Shown here: in pieces, positions 32,142-45,183 of the stretch | Numbering within the stretch: position 1 is the stretch's first letter | How the letters are laid out: each line of letters starts with the position of its first letter | Assembly (NCBI GenBank): GCA_009667805.1 | Contig: CM019071.1 | Location: 43,214,250-43,278,249, forward strand | Length of the DNA: 64,000 nt | From: Leptobrachium leishanense | Lineage: Eukaryota > Chordata > Amphibia > Anura > Megophryidae | Direction: 5' to 3' | The notes under the pieces: model-generated | Database searches by the model: none | Told to the model about the DNA's origin: nothing | What the model saw: only the letters and a program-made list of their open reading frames with translations | Translations under genes and position numbers: made by a program

Positions 32142-35100
32142 AGAAAAGGACCTCAAAACTAGAGGTTAATGGGCTAGGACATGTACATCTAAAATATAAA
32201 CCTTTATTAAACATTAAACATAAATCCTTCTGAAGGTTACAATAACTAAACTCAGACTGACATAACAAATATCGACATGGATAAAATCAATATAACCACT
32301 ATGATTCTTAGGTAAAATACCTTTAAGGGTGGTTATAACCTAGGTAAATGGAACATGTGAAATAACCATATCAATTCCTCCTATTATTGTTGTGCATTCA
32401 TATCTTATGGAGCATGGGTATATTCACAACATTAATTTGAACAACAAATAAGAATTGTAACTCATATGTCATAACATTTAATGAGATAACTAATGATAAC
32501 TATCAACCCTAATATTGTACCAGATGATTACCCTGATAGGTAATAATATTTGGGGATCCAAAAAGGTCAATAATAATCTATGAAAAAAGGGGGGGGATTA
32601 GTTACTACCTCCTTCTGATTATATAATGCTGGACCACTTATTGGATATTGCTTACAGATCGCTGCTTAGACCATAATGAACCGCAAGATATTTAATGAGC
32701 GTATGGTAAGTTGAAGCGGTACATCGGGGACCGATTATAGGGGTACTTCAAACGATTTATCCTCTCGTCAGGAAAAGACTTGTACAACTCAGGCGGTAAC
32801 CAGAGTTCCTTGTTAACCTCTGAGAATACTCAGCAATTCATACCAGCCTTAAATCATTTATTAATTGGATAACCCAATATACATTTGAAAAGCGTCACGA
32901 CCAATTTCGATGTAGCATAGGTTCGATTATAATCAGAATCAATTCGAGTTTTAATTGTGAACAAAAGCTATAAGTTCTAGGAAAATTTTGGGATCATAGC
33001 TATATAAACAAATTTAGTAAAACATAAATTGAGGAGTAATGTAAATAGTATTGGTTCAATCTTGTACAAGTGCTGAAAAGCGTAGTACCACAATTATTCA
33101 CAGAAAATAGTTACATGATAGTAACAAATGCCTCAGTTAAAGCTGTTACTCTCATTCATCAAATACTTCGAGATACTGTATCTCTTAGGCACACTTATAT
33201 AAAGTCGAATAGTTACGCCCGCAGCAGCATTTAATAACACAGTTACTCTGTTATTATTTCGTTGACACTATACGAAATTCAACCTTATGAACAGTGAAGA
33301 AAGTCCAAACTGTTACTTTAATGCTGCAGATATTTTAAGATCTCATGTATCAGAAGCTCATGTATCTGGATGATAGCATCCAAAGTAACATTTGGATTTA
33401 AATACGATCTTTAACACAGTATAGAGTTCAAGCTGCTAGATTCATTCATTAGGTACTTGGTCTTACTCCATTTCAACAGCGCATATATTTTATAGATTGT
33501 TTACACAGTGTTCAAGACTAGTATATTCATTCATAAAGTACTTAAGGATGCTGAAAATTCACCGCAATACATGCTGAACTAAAGGTCATTTGTTTTATGG
33601 ATTCCCCAAAGTGCAAGTAGAGAACGTTACCACCAATTCGTGTAACATAAATTTAATTATAATCCGAATTAGCCATGTAAGTTTGTAAATAATTGCTTCA
33701 AATACTAGAGAGATATGGGATCGTAGCTATATAAGTCCTCCTGGACAGACAAAGGACGAACTGTGATCCAAATGGAGTTGGTTCAATTGCACAGAAGTGC
33801 TAAAGAACGTGACATCATTGCCACTAATCAACAGCGGACCTCTAGGCGACCACGCTCCAGGGAGCACCCAGATCCAAATACAAGCTCAAGTGCTTCAATC
33901 ATATATTATCTCATTAGATCTTGAAATCATTGTTTTGAGATTTAGACTGTTATGGTCATTCAGGTATTAGAAGATGCTATATTTCGGCATCGAGTTCAGG
34001 TCTATATATAATACCGGCAAATACCATATGTCAGCAGCACATCCATTGAATAACTACGCCCAGAGCAGCATTTATATTGAAACCTTCAATGAAACCCTCA
34101 ATCATTCATTATCTCATTCACAGTTCTATTGTTCTTATATCATTCCGTTTAGCTTTAAATTACTTTTGTCAAAAGGCATATTATTGCATTGATTTAAAGC
34201 TATGTTTAAAGATTTAGATTGTAGATTTCAAGCACTAAGTTTCAATCTATACCTAGTGCTGGCGAGTGCTATATATCAGCAACACATCTTTAGAATAACT
34301 ACGCCCAAAGCAGCGTTTGAATTTTTAACGTTCAATGAGGCACTTTAATCATTCATTATCTCATTCACAGTTCTATTGTTCATATATCATTCCATTTAAC
34401 TTAAGTTACTTTTAACAAAAGGCATATTATTTCATTTGTATCTTGAATTAAGATGAATCATTTATTGAGCATTCGACGCGCGTTTCACATACGTGCTCCT
34501 CAGGAATGCTCATTCCTGAGGAGCACGTATGTGAAACGCGCGTCGAATGCTCAATAAATGATTCATCTTAATTCAAGATACAAATGAAATAATATGCCTT
34601 TTGTTAAAAGTAACTTAAGTTAAATGGAATGATATATGAACAATAGAACTGTGAATGAGATAATGAATGATTGAGGGTTTCATTGAAGGTTTCAATATAA
34701 ATGCTGCTCTGGGCGTAGTTATTCAATGGATGTGCTGCTGACATATGGTATTTGCCAGTATTATATATAGACCTGAACTCGATGCCGAAATATAGCATCT
34801 TCTAATACCTGAATGACCATAACAGTCTAAATCTCAAAACAATGATTTCAAGATCTAATGAGATAATATATGATTGAAGCACTTGAGCTTGTATTTGGAT
34901 CTGGGTGCTCCCTGGAGCGTGGTCGCCTAGAGGTCCGCTGTTGATTAGTGGCAATGATGTCACGTTCTTTAGCACTTCTGTGCAATTGAACCAACTCCAT
35001 TTGGATCACAGTTCGTCCTTTGTCTGTCCAGGAGGACTTATATAGCTACGATCCCATATCTCTCTAGTATTTGAAGCAATTATTTACAAACTTACCATGG

Positions 35101-36631
35101 CTAATTCGGATTATAATTAAATTTATGTTACACGAATTGGTGGTAACGTTCTCTACTTGCACTTTGGGGAATCCATAAAACAAATGACCTTTAGTTCAGC
35201 ATGTATTGCGGTGAATTTTCAGCATCCTTAAGTACTTTATGAATGAATATACTAGTCTTGAACACTGTGTAAACAATCTATAAAATATATGCGCTGTTGA
35301 AATGGAGTAAGACCAAGTACCTAATGAATGAATCTAGCAGCTTGAACTCTATACTGTGTTAAAGATCGTATTTAAATCCAAATGTTACTTTGGATGCTAT
35401 CATCCAGATACATGAGCTTCTGATACATGACATCTTAAAATATCTGCAGCATTAAAGTAACAGTTTGGACTTTCTTCACTGTTCATAAGGTTGAATTTCG
35501 TATAGTGTCAACGAAATAATAACAGAGTAACTGTGTTATTAAATGCTGCTGCGGGCGTAATTATTCGACTTTATATAAGTGTGCCTAAGAGATACAGTAT
35601 CTCGAAGTATTTGATGAATGAGAGTAACAGCTTTAACTGAGGCATTTGTTACTATCATGTAACTATTTTCTGTGAATAATTGTGGTACTACGCTTTTCAG
35701 CACTTGTACAAGATTGAACCAATACTATTTACATTACTCCTCAATTTATGTTTTACTAAATTTGTTTATATAGCTATGATCCCAAAATTTTCCTAGAACT
35801 TATAGCTTTTGTTCACAATTAAAACTCGAATTGATTCTGATTATAATCGAACCTATGCTACATCGAAATTGGTCGTGACGCTTTTCAAATGTATATTGGG
35901 TTATCCAATTAATAAATGATTTAAGGCTGGTATGAATTGCTGAGTATTCTCAGAGGTTAACAAGGAACTCTGGTTACCGCCTGAGTTGTACAAGTCTTTT
36001 CCTGACGAGAGGATAAATCGTTTGAAGTACCCCTATAATCGGTCCCCGATGTACCGCTTCAACTTACCATACGCTCATTAAATATCTTGCGGTTCATTAT
36101 GGTCTAAGCAGCGATCTGTAAGCAATATCCAATAAGTGGTCCAGCATTATATAATCAGAAGGAGGTAGTAACTAATCCCCCCCCTTTTTTCATAGATTAT
36201 TATTGACCTTTTTGGATCCCCAAATATTATTACCTATCAGGGTAATCATCTGGTACAATATTAGGGTTGATAGTTATCATTAGTTATCTCATTAAATGTT
36301 ATGACATATGAGTTACAATTCTTATTTGTTGTTCAAATTAATGTTGTGAATATACCCATGCTCCATAAGATATGAATGCACAACAATAATAGGAGGAATT
36401 GATATGGTTATTTCACATGTTCCATTTACCTAGGTTATAACCACCCTTAAAGGTATTTTACCTAAGAATCATAGTGGTTATATTGATTTTATCCATGTCG
36501 ATATTTGTTATGTCAGTCTGAGTTTAGTTATTGTAACCTTCAGAAGGATTTATGTTTAATGTTTAATAAAGGTTTATATTTTAGATGTACATGTCCTAGC
36601 CCATTAACCTCTAGTTTTGAGGTCCTTTTCT
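32142..36631. repeat. 4.5-kb near-perfect palindrome with hammerhead-like ribozymes at its centre
   Basis: The left arm (32142-34508, 2367 bp) and right arm (34511-36631, 2121 bp) are inverse copies separated by two bases (CT). They match almost base for base where I compared them: outer edges, the 33974 and 34798 regions, and the centre. The length difference reflects about 246 bp present only in the left arm. Each arm starts, at the centre, with the 5' strand of a hammerhead-like stem I. It lies in the 3' UTR of the L1-like LINE. No coding sequence was recognised in either arm; the frames at 33974-34192 and 34798-34604 are the same sequence read from each arm. Confidence 0.92.
34511..34549 (+). 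ncRNA. Hammerhead-like self-cleaving ribozyme motif (short stem III)
   Basis: Order along the strand: CATTC (stem I 5'), CTGAGGA (core CUGANGA, 34516-34522), GCA-CGTA-TGT (stem II hairpin), GAAA (34533-34536), CGCGCG (minimal, self-complementary stem III), TC (cleavage dinucleotide), GAATG (stem I 3'). CATTC pairs fully with GAATG. Hammerheads with reduced stem III are known from Penelope-like retroelements and have been reported to act as dimers. The left arm holds the inverse copy at about 34470-34508. Activity is inferred, not shown. Confidence 0.65.
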
Positions 36632-36668
36632 TATTGATGTTGGGTTATTCCCTGAGTGGCTCTGGATT

Positions 36669-39600
36669 TCATATCTGAGAAGCTCTACAGTAGTCAACAG
36701 TTTGGCTACCCTTTTCATATGATTCATATTTACAAACACTTTCAAGGGTCATCATAACTTCTTTCATAGATGGGCAGAATGAGGAACGCCAATGTCTTGC
36801 AATGACCGTTTTTGCTGTCCCCAGTACCATAGAGATAAACCTCCTATGACGGATCTGAATAGTAATGGGTATGATATGTAGGAGATACATTTTCGGGCAT
36901 AGTGGGAGTCTAAGTAAAGTGCAGTGAGAAATTAGTCTACTGATTTTAACCCAATAACCCCCCAACGCGGGACATAACCAAAAGGTATGTAATAAGGAAC
37001 CAAGGCCGGTAAGGCATCTCCAGCAGAAGCCGGTATTCCCCGAGATATGGGCCAAACGGGTTGGTGTTAGATACCATCTACACAGCAATTTAATATGGGC
37101 CTCATGTAGATTGGTGCTTCTAGAATATTTGTATATTGTGTCCATGGCATATGACCAGTCATCTACGGAGAGCGTGAAAGCTAAATCTTTTTCCCATTTA
37201 ATCATATAGGGTAATTTTTTAGGTGGGTTCGGGGTTAAGAGGCTATCGTAACAGAGAGATAGCGGTTTCTTTTGACATTTCTTCCCCATACACAGTTTGT
37301 GAAAAGCTGAAAGGTTCGTAGGTGTAAAAGAGGTCAGGCCCTTCTGGTGTAGAGCGTGCTTCACACGTAGGTAAGAAAAACAGTCACTCAATGGGATGGC
37401 AAACTCCTGTACCAAGTCTGGAAAGGGTTTCAGGGAGTGGGGTGTAAAGAGCTGCCACACATGCGTCAAGCCGCGCAAAAAACAAGAATCTAAATTTAAG
37501 TCTGGAATATAGCGGCACAGAACTCTGAGCGGGGCGAGATATAATAAGTCATAAGGCCGTACCAACGGGCGACCCCACTGACGCCAGGACGTGAGGGAAA
37601 GCATCGAGGCGGGTAGTAAACCCATGGTGCTAGTTCTAGGAAGGAGTGGAAGCCACAACAGGTCGTGAAGTTTGTATGGGAAAATCATGGCGTTCTCCAA
37701 CTGTAACCATAGAGGTGTTTCTTTGAGATGCATTGACGACAACAATTGGGCTAGTAAGGCTGCTTTATAATACGATTGTAAATCCAAAAAACCCAACCCT
37801 CCTGTACGTCGCGGCGCGATGACTGTAGAGGCCGATACTCGAGGGGGCTTCCCTTTCCAAAAGTGCGCATGCAGCAGTTTTTGCAGCCGGAGCAATAAAT
37901 GCGCCGGTATAAAAACTGGAATGTTTCTGAAATAATATAAAATTTGGGGTAAGATACTCATCTTTATGGCCGCCATACGTCCCAGCCAGGAGGATTCGTT
38001 TGTGCTCCATGTAGAGAGCTGCTTCTCGATGGAGTTCAAAAGTGGCATGAAATTTTCCTTTAGGATGGTGCCTCGTGATTTAGTAAGGGAGATTCCCAGG
38101 TATTTTAAAGAGGTGGAGCGCCAATCAAAAGGGTACGTGCTACGCAAGGAGCTAAGGGATGAAGCTGCAATATTTATGGGGAGAGCTTGTGTTTTACTCA
38201 CATTATTTTTATAGTAAGATAACGCGCCAAATCTGTCGAGGAGACAAAACAGGGGAGGGAGCGATGTCTCCGGGGTGGTCAAAAAGAGCAGTATGTCATC
38301 TGCGAAAAGTGCCAGTTTGTGCTCCCCATGCGGGGTCGGCATACCTTTGATCGTCTGGGAGATTTTAATCTGCAGCGCTAAGGGTTCTAGAGCCAGAATA
38401 AATATTAGCGGGGATAACGGACAGCCCTGTCGGGTGCCATTGGTTATGTGGAAATAAGAGGATAGAAGTCCCGACGCCAAAACTTTCGCCGATGGGGCGG
38501 AGTAGAGGGCCATAATACTGTGTACAAATTGTGCTGGCAGACCAAACTTTAGTAACACCAGCCGCATATACCCCCAGTGTAGGCGATCGAACGCCTTTTC
38601 GGCGTCCAATGCCAGCAGGAGTCCGGAGGTATTAGTCCTATGGGCCAAATCAATTATATCATAAAATCGTCGGGTATTGTCACACGTCTGGCGGCCTGGG
38701 ACAAAGCCGGTTTGTTCAGTTGCAATCAATGATGGAAGTAGGGGGCCCAGCCTATTAGCTAGTAGTTTAGCATACAATTTGGCATCTACGTTCAACAGGG
38801 ATATAGGGCGGAAGTTGGCACAATGTGTCGGGGCTTTACCAGGCTTGGGCAGGGTTACTACCGTTGCTTGCAACATCTCCGGAGGGATAATGCCAGTGTT
38901 CTTAATGTCATTAAAAAACAGGGTAAGAGTCGGAACTAGTGAGGATGCAAATACCTGATAATACAGATTCGTAAAACCGTCAGGGCCAGGAGCTTTATTT
39001 TTTGGAAGTGCCTTAATAGCCTTAAGCACCTCCTCCTCTGTAAACGCGGTAAGCAAATCTGTAGCTTGAGAGGGAGAGAGGGAGGGAAGATGCGCAGCTT
39101 GGAGAAAGAGATCTATGTCAGCCTGGGTAGGGGACGGTACGGTATGATCCAATCCTAGGTTGTACAGGGAGGCATAATAACGTGCAAATTCATCAGTAAT
39201 GAGGGCCGGATTATAAATTTTGACATTATTAGCATCCAATAGGTACGGTATGTTGGTTTGCATTCTTTTCCCTTTCAGTTTGGACGCCAGCAGTTTCCCC
39301 GATTTATTCCCTTGGGTATAATGAGCATAGTTAAGCCATCTAATTGAGCGTGCCGTGACTTGGAGCATCAGGTGCTCCAACTCGCGGCGCTGCGCAGTCA
39401 ATTGAGCGGTAATGTGAGGGGTGGGCGAGGCTTTATTCTGGGTTTCTAGGTCAGTGATGCGTCGTGTAAGAGCAGTCATCTGAGCATTTAGGCGTCTTTT
39501 ACGCTGCGCTCCTTTCTGTATAAAATGTCCTCGCAACACTGCTTTGTGGGCCAGCCAAACCGACGCTGTTGCAACGTCCCCAGTTACATTTGTCATAAAA

Positions 39601-40428
39601 TACTCCTGGAGGAGTTGTAACGTTGTTTGCACGTCCTCTCTGTCTACAATGAGGAGTCATTAAGTCTCCAATTCCCCATCCCCCTCGGTGGAAAGGCAGC
39701 CTCAAAAGTGAGCGTGAGCGGAGCATGGTCAGACCACGTAATGATGCCAATGGTCGCCTCCAGGAGACGAGACAAGACTGAACTATGTATCAAACACAAG
39801 TCAATTCTACTATATGAGGAGTGGACATGAGAAAAGTAGGTGTAGTCACGTGTGTTGGGGTGACATATCCTCCACGTATCATATAGGTCAAATGATTGCA
39901 TGAATTCCCGTAGTTGTTTACTAGAGGGCGGGGGGAGCGGGAGTGGGGGCGGGGTTGGCTCGTCTGAGTGTCAACTTCGGGGTCAGGAGTGCAATTAAAA
40001 TCCCCACATAGAAACATCGTACCACTAGACATTTTTTTCACTCTACAAAAAGCTTTCCGCAGATAAGAAACCGGGTTATCATTAGGGAGGTATAAATTAG
40101 CTATAGTGACCGGTAACTCGTTCAGCGTACCCACAAGAATCACAAGGCGGCCCAACGGATCAACATACTGAGCCGAACACACAAAGGTCCAATCTCTATG
40201 AAACATAATCGAGACGCCTTTGGACTTTGTCGGAGCAGTGGAATGGTAGGCCTCAGTGTACATACGCGATTTCAAAAATGGAGGACGCCTCTTACAGAAA
40301 TGGGTCTCTTGCAAACAAACAATAGCCGGTTGAGATTTATGCAGGTCACGAAATAAAGCATGGCGTTTGTACGGAGTGTTCAAACCCCTAACATTTAAGG
40401 AATAAATCTGGAATTGGGGTTTACTCAT
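36669..40428 (-). pseudogene. L1/Tx1-like LINE ORF2 (endonuclease-reverse transcriptase), frameshifted
   Basis: The ATG at 40428 opens an apurinic-type endonuclease (YSLNVRGLN, QETHF, CGDFN). The frame changes around 39900-39960, continues with YSRIDLCLI and SDHAPL, then hits a stop near 39647 and shifts again. From 39632 a 987-codon frame runs to 36669 with the RT core: NKAPGPDGFTNLYYQVF, TRQGCPLSPLIF, FADDILLF (about 38302-38279), and a C-terminal CXC-type segment (FCWRCLTGLGSLLHTFWLCP). The protein nicks target DNA and primes reverse transcription there. Three frames and at least one stop mean no complete ORF2 protein, although the polymerase part is intact. Confidence 0.9.
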
Positions 40429-41014
40429 TTGTGGTTACGCCCAGCCCTCTAGAACTCACAGCGGACAGTGAAGACAACCTCCTCAGGAGGATGGAGGGAT
40501 TCCCCTGCACATAATAGCACCTGTAACCGTGTAACCTAGTGCATGCCGAACAAACAAACAATACATACATTACATATACAGGTCGAAAAAAAAAGAAACA
40601 AAAAAAAGGAGAAAAATAAAAGGCAGGAAAAAAATTAAAAATAAAGAAAAAAACGACCAACTTCAGAGAAAAAAAACTGCACTCCATGAGCGCAGCTGAA
40701 TGGAGTCAATCAACACAGCAGATTGGTATAAGTAGAAAACAAACTGTCAAGAAAACTCCAGTAGGGGAAACAACAGTCCCAACTCTACCTGAGAAGGACC
40801 GCGCCAATTCACAGGCCATTGGAAGGCCTCGGGGCATTGCCGATTAAGAGACCAGAACAGGCCCCCATGAGCGCCCAGTTGAGGTAGATCAAAAAAAAGA
40901 AAAAATGGGTCAGTCCAGCATCCGTGGAAGAGTTCTGATGCCCAAGAAGACGGGAAGCAGCATGGCAAAGTGGTAGGAGCACGCCCCAGTGTTGGATCCT
41001 ACAGGGCCAGAGCC

Positions 41015-41968
41015 TCATTTCGGTCGAATCCGATGCCACTCCGGAGAAACCTTCAGCGGCGAAGATGATTCCTCCCTGGGGGGAGTAAACTCCGACACAA
41101 CTTTCCAGTCCGTCAACAGACGCATGCCAGTGAGGGGATCAGGGATAACGTGCAAGACTCCCTCCCGCCATAACAAGATCTTTGTGGGGAATCCCCAGCG
41201 ATACGCCATGTTGTGATCACGTAAAATTTTCGTGAAAGATGAAAATTCCCTTCTTTTAGACATGGTAGCCGTTGACAGGTCAGCGTAAAAAGAAATTTCA
41301 GCATACGGAGAAGGCAGAGGCATAGATTTCCGTGATGCTCTCATTAACGCTTCTTTAACATGGAAGAAATGCACCCGGACTAGAACATCTCTAGAAGCTG
41401 AGGGCGGCAGGTTCTTAGCGCGTGGTAATCTGTGTGCCCGATCCATCAGGAAATCCTGGGACGAGTACGTTGGGACAAGGATCTGGAAAAGTTCCAATAT
41501 ATAGGGCTGAAGGTCAGCAGGATTTACTGCCTCTGGAACACCCCGGATCCGTACATTGTTACGCCACGAGCGATCCTCCAGATCGGCCAATTTCGTCGCC
41601 ATAGCGTCATGTGCAGTCTGCAAAGCTATATGACGGTCCACTAAATCGTTATGGGCCAAACATAGGTCATCTGTCTTAGCCTCCAATGAGTCTGTCCTCT
41701 CACCCAGATCTTGTACATCGCGCCTCAGCTCCTGCAGCGCCTCTTTAAGATCCGATTGAATAGTAGCTCTAAGTTCTTGCAGCATGGCATGGAGTCTGCT
41801 TTCTGAAGGTGGTAAGCTGTCAGACATGCAGGGTGGGCCTGCTACGGCCGCTTCCATGGTGAAGGAGGAAACAGAGGAAGGAGATCCGCCATCTTGGGCC
41901 TCACGAACCCGGTCTTTTTTTGCCGATTTTGCCGGTTCCAACGCTCGTTGCGCCTTAGGGGGCACCAT
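41015..41968 (-). CDS. L1/Tx1-like LINE ORF1 RNA-binding protein
   Basis: A continuous 317-codon frame from ATG at 41968. The N-terminal third is low complexity (SAKKD, SVSSFTMEAA). The middle is a heptad-rich coiled coil from about LQELRATIQSDLKEA to ATKLADLEDRS. The C-terminal half has the L1 ORF1 RRM signature RNNVRIRGVPE, RAHRLP and LVRVHFFHVKEALMRA. L1 ORF1 proteins form trimers that bind LINE RNA as a nucleic-acid chaperone. The frame is uninterrupted, unlike ORF2 downstream. An upstream GTG at 41989 is less likely than the ATG as start. Confidence 0.88.
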   Translation of the reverse strand: MVPPKAQRALEPAKSAKKDRVREAQDGGSPSSVSSFTMEAAVAGPPCMSDSLPPSESRLHAMLQELRATIQSDLKEALQELRRDVQDLGERTDSLEAKTDDLCLAHNDLVDRHIALQTAHDAMATKLADLEDRSWRNNVRIRGVPEAVNPADLQPYILELFQILVPTYSSQDFLMDRAHRLPRAKNLPPSASRDVLVRVHFFHVKEALMRASRKSMPLPSPYAEISFYADLSTATMSKRREFSSFTKILRDHNMAYRWGFPTKILLWREGVLHVIPDPLTGMRLLTDWKVVSEFTPPREESSSPLKVSPEWHRIRPK

Positions 41969-42336
41969 CTGGAGGCTAGGAGATGTCACCCAGCTGTGGG
42001 TGAAGTTTCAGCCCCGGGGTTGCTGTAATTTAGCCGCAGGAATTAAAAGTTTAGCGCTGGTCACAGGAGCTCTCCTCACATGCGACCGCGCGCTGCAACG
42101 TCCGGCCACGCCCCATCAATTGGTTTTGTAATACAGTATTAAATGTTTCTTTTGTGAATTCTTCATTGACACAATTATTCAACCCCTTAAAGACTACCAC
42201 TCTGAAGAACAGAGGTTCATTCAAGTGTTTTCAATCAGGTATTGAAAACACCTGTGGATGTCACGGAGCAGCAATAAAGCATAATAAGCACCAATTAGGC
42301 AGCTTTAAAATGACTGTGATACTCAGCTCCTTCTAG

Positions 42337-43383
<1,047 letters not shown>

Positions 43384-43603
43384 GATTGAATGTCACTTGG
43401 GGGTTGAATAAAACTGATAATGATGTGAGCACAGAAAAGACATTTGTGGTTATTTCATTATAAATGTTATGTTATATTTGTCTGACCTACACGTGCCTCT
43501 TTGATTTAATTGTAAGCAAGATGACTGAATGATCAAAATCAATGTCAAACTGGCCAAAACACTCAATTTCAGTGGGGGTTGAATAATTTTGAACACAACT
43601 GTA

Positions 43604-43741
43604 GCTCTAAATAACATACATATATATATAAAAAATAAATAATATATTTATAAGTAATATAAACAGTACAATAATGCATAAATAATATAAATATTACTAT
43701 GTAATATAAATATTATTATTACTTAACATCTATACTATAAT
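43604..43741. other. AT-rich sequence flanking the Tc1 insertion
   Basis: ATATAAATATTACTAT and TAATATAAACAGTAC phrases match the AT-rich material at 31380-31510 on the other side of the transposon, as expected for a single stretch split by Tc1. No gene. Confidence 0.45.
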
Positions 43742-44155
43742 TGAGTAAGGCTTGGTGTGTCCATCGCCAAGCCTTACTCTGCGCATGCGCGCGCAACCAG
43801 CGGCGGTTGGTTCCACGCGCATGCAACCGCCGCGGCACGAGCCGGCTGTGCGCTCGCCGCGGCGGTTACAAGATGCACACAGCAGCCAGGTAGAGGCTGT
43901 GCTCGCAGCCTCTACCCGGCTGCCGCGCGCATCCAACCCCCGAGCGGCGAAGGGAAAGTTCCCTCGCTTCCGCTCTTTGAAGGAGCCAAGCCGCGGTCAC
44001 GTGGGAGTCCCACGTGACCGCGGCTTGGGTCCTTCAACGACCGGAAGCGGGGAAACTTTCACTTCGCCGCTTGGGAAGGTAAGTATGCGGAGCTCATGGG
44101 GCGGCTGTCCGAATGTCGATAGAGCATTCAAACAGCCGCCCCATGTCTGGTCTGG
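43742..44155. repeat. Cluster of GC-rich hairpins (palindromic MITE-like unit)
   Basis: Successive inverted repeats: GAGTAAGGCTTGG facing CCAAGCCTTACTC (43743-43780); GTAGAGGCTG facing CAGCCTCTAC (43891-43917); an imperfect ~60-bp-arm palindrome centred near 44009, whose core CCAAGCCGCGGTCACGTGGG faces its exact complement; and CATGGGGCGGCTGT facing ACAGCCGCCCCATG (44095-44146). No coding family is recognisable in the overlapping frames. Confidence 0.75.
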
Positions 44156-44159
44156 GGTC

Positions 44160-45183
44160 TGAGCTGGGGGGCAGTATCCACGAGCTGAGGGCAGTATCCA
44201 CGAGTTGAGGGCAGTATCCACGAGCTGAGGGCAGTATCCATGACCTGGGGCAGTATCCATGAGCTGAGGGCAGTATCCACGAGCTGAGGGCAGTATCCAC
44301 GTGCTGGGGGCAGTATCCACGAGCTGAGGGCAGTATCCACGAGCTGGGGGCAGTATCCACGAGCTGAGGGCAGTATCCACGAGCTGGGGGCAGTATCCAC
44401 GTGCTGAGGGCAGTATCCACGAGCTGGGGGCAGTATCCACGAGCTGGGGGCAGTATCCACGAGCTGAGGATAGTATCCACGAGCTGAGGGCAGTATCCAC
44501 GAGCTGGGGGACAGTATCCACGTGCTGGGGGCAGTATCCACGTGCTGGGGGCAGTATCCACGTGCTGGGGGCAGTATCCACGAGCTGGGGGCAGTATCCA
44601 CGTGCTGGGGGCAGTATCCACGTGCTGGGGGCAGTATCCACGAGCTGAGGGCAGTATCCACGTTTTGGGGCAGTATCCACGAGCTGAGGGCAGTATCCAC
44701 GAGCTGGGGGCAGTATCCACGAGCTGAGGGCAGTATCCACGAGCTGAGGGCAGTATCCACGAGCTGAGGGCAGTATCCACGAGCTGGGGGACCGTATCCA
44801 CATGCTGGGGGCAGTATCCACGTGCTGGGGATAGTATCCACGAGCTGGGGGGCAGTATCAAAGAGCTGGGGGCAGTATCCAAGAGCTGGGGGCAGTATCC
44901 ACGAGCTGAGGGCAGTATCCACGAGCTGAGGGCAGTATCCACGTTTTGGGGCAGTATCCACGAGCTGAGGGCAGTATCCACGAGCTGGGGGCAGTATCCA
45001 CGAGCTGAGGGCAGTATCCACGAGCTGGGGGACCGTATCCACATGCTGGGGGCAGTATCCACGTGCTGGGGATAGTATCCACGAGCTGGGGGGCAGTATC
45101 AAAGAGCTGGGGGCAGTATCCAAGAGCTGGGGGCAGTATCCACGAGCTGAGGGCAGTATCCACGAGCTGAGGGCAGTATATCC
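44160..45183. repeat. 20-bp satellite array
   Basis: About 50 units of AGTATCCACGAGCTGAGGGC and close variants (GTGCTGGGGG, GTTTTGGGG). A block of roughly 240 bp (ending ACATGCTGGGGGCAGTATCC and CAAAGAGCTGGGG) occurs twice, at about 44650-44900 and 44890-45140. Long minus-strand frames (up to 331 codons) repeat every 60 bases and are artefacts. Confidence 0.93.

Larger units (their letters stand above)
31785..42114 (-). mobile_element. L1/Tx1-like LINE inserted in Tc1, itself split by a 4.5-kb palindrome
   Basis: The element is bounded by an exact 14-bp target duplication ATCAATTGGTTTTG (31771-31784, 42115-42128). Read on the minus strand it has a short 5' UTR (42114-41969), ORF1 (41968-41015), ORF2 (40428-36669, broken) and a 3' UTR that continues, after the palindrome at 32142-36631, to a T-run at 31785-31791 that corresponds to the poly(A) tail. 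Both ORFs have L1-type organisation. Full length apart from the nested insertion. Confidence 0.9.

Noticed and set aside
33974..34798. Conserved small protein, because the same 64-residue frame appears on both strands
   Set aside because: It is the same sequence read from the two palindrome arms; the identity reflects DNA duplication, not protein conservation.
44094..45123. 322-331-codon frames with TAPSSWILP-type repeats
   Set aside because: They follow the 20-bp satellite (60-base frame period) in several overlapping frames and are not a protein.
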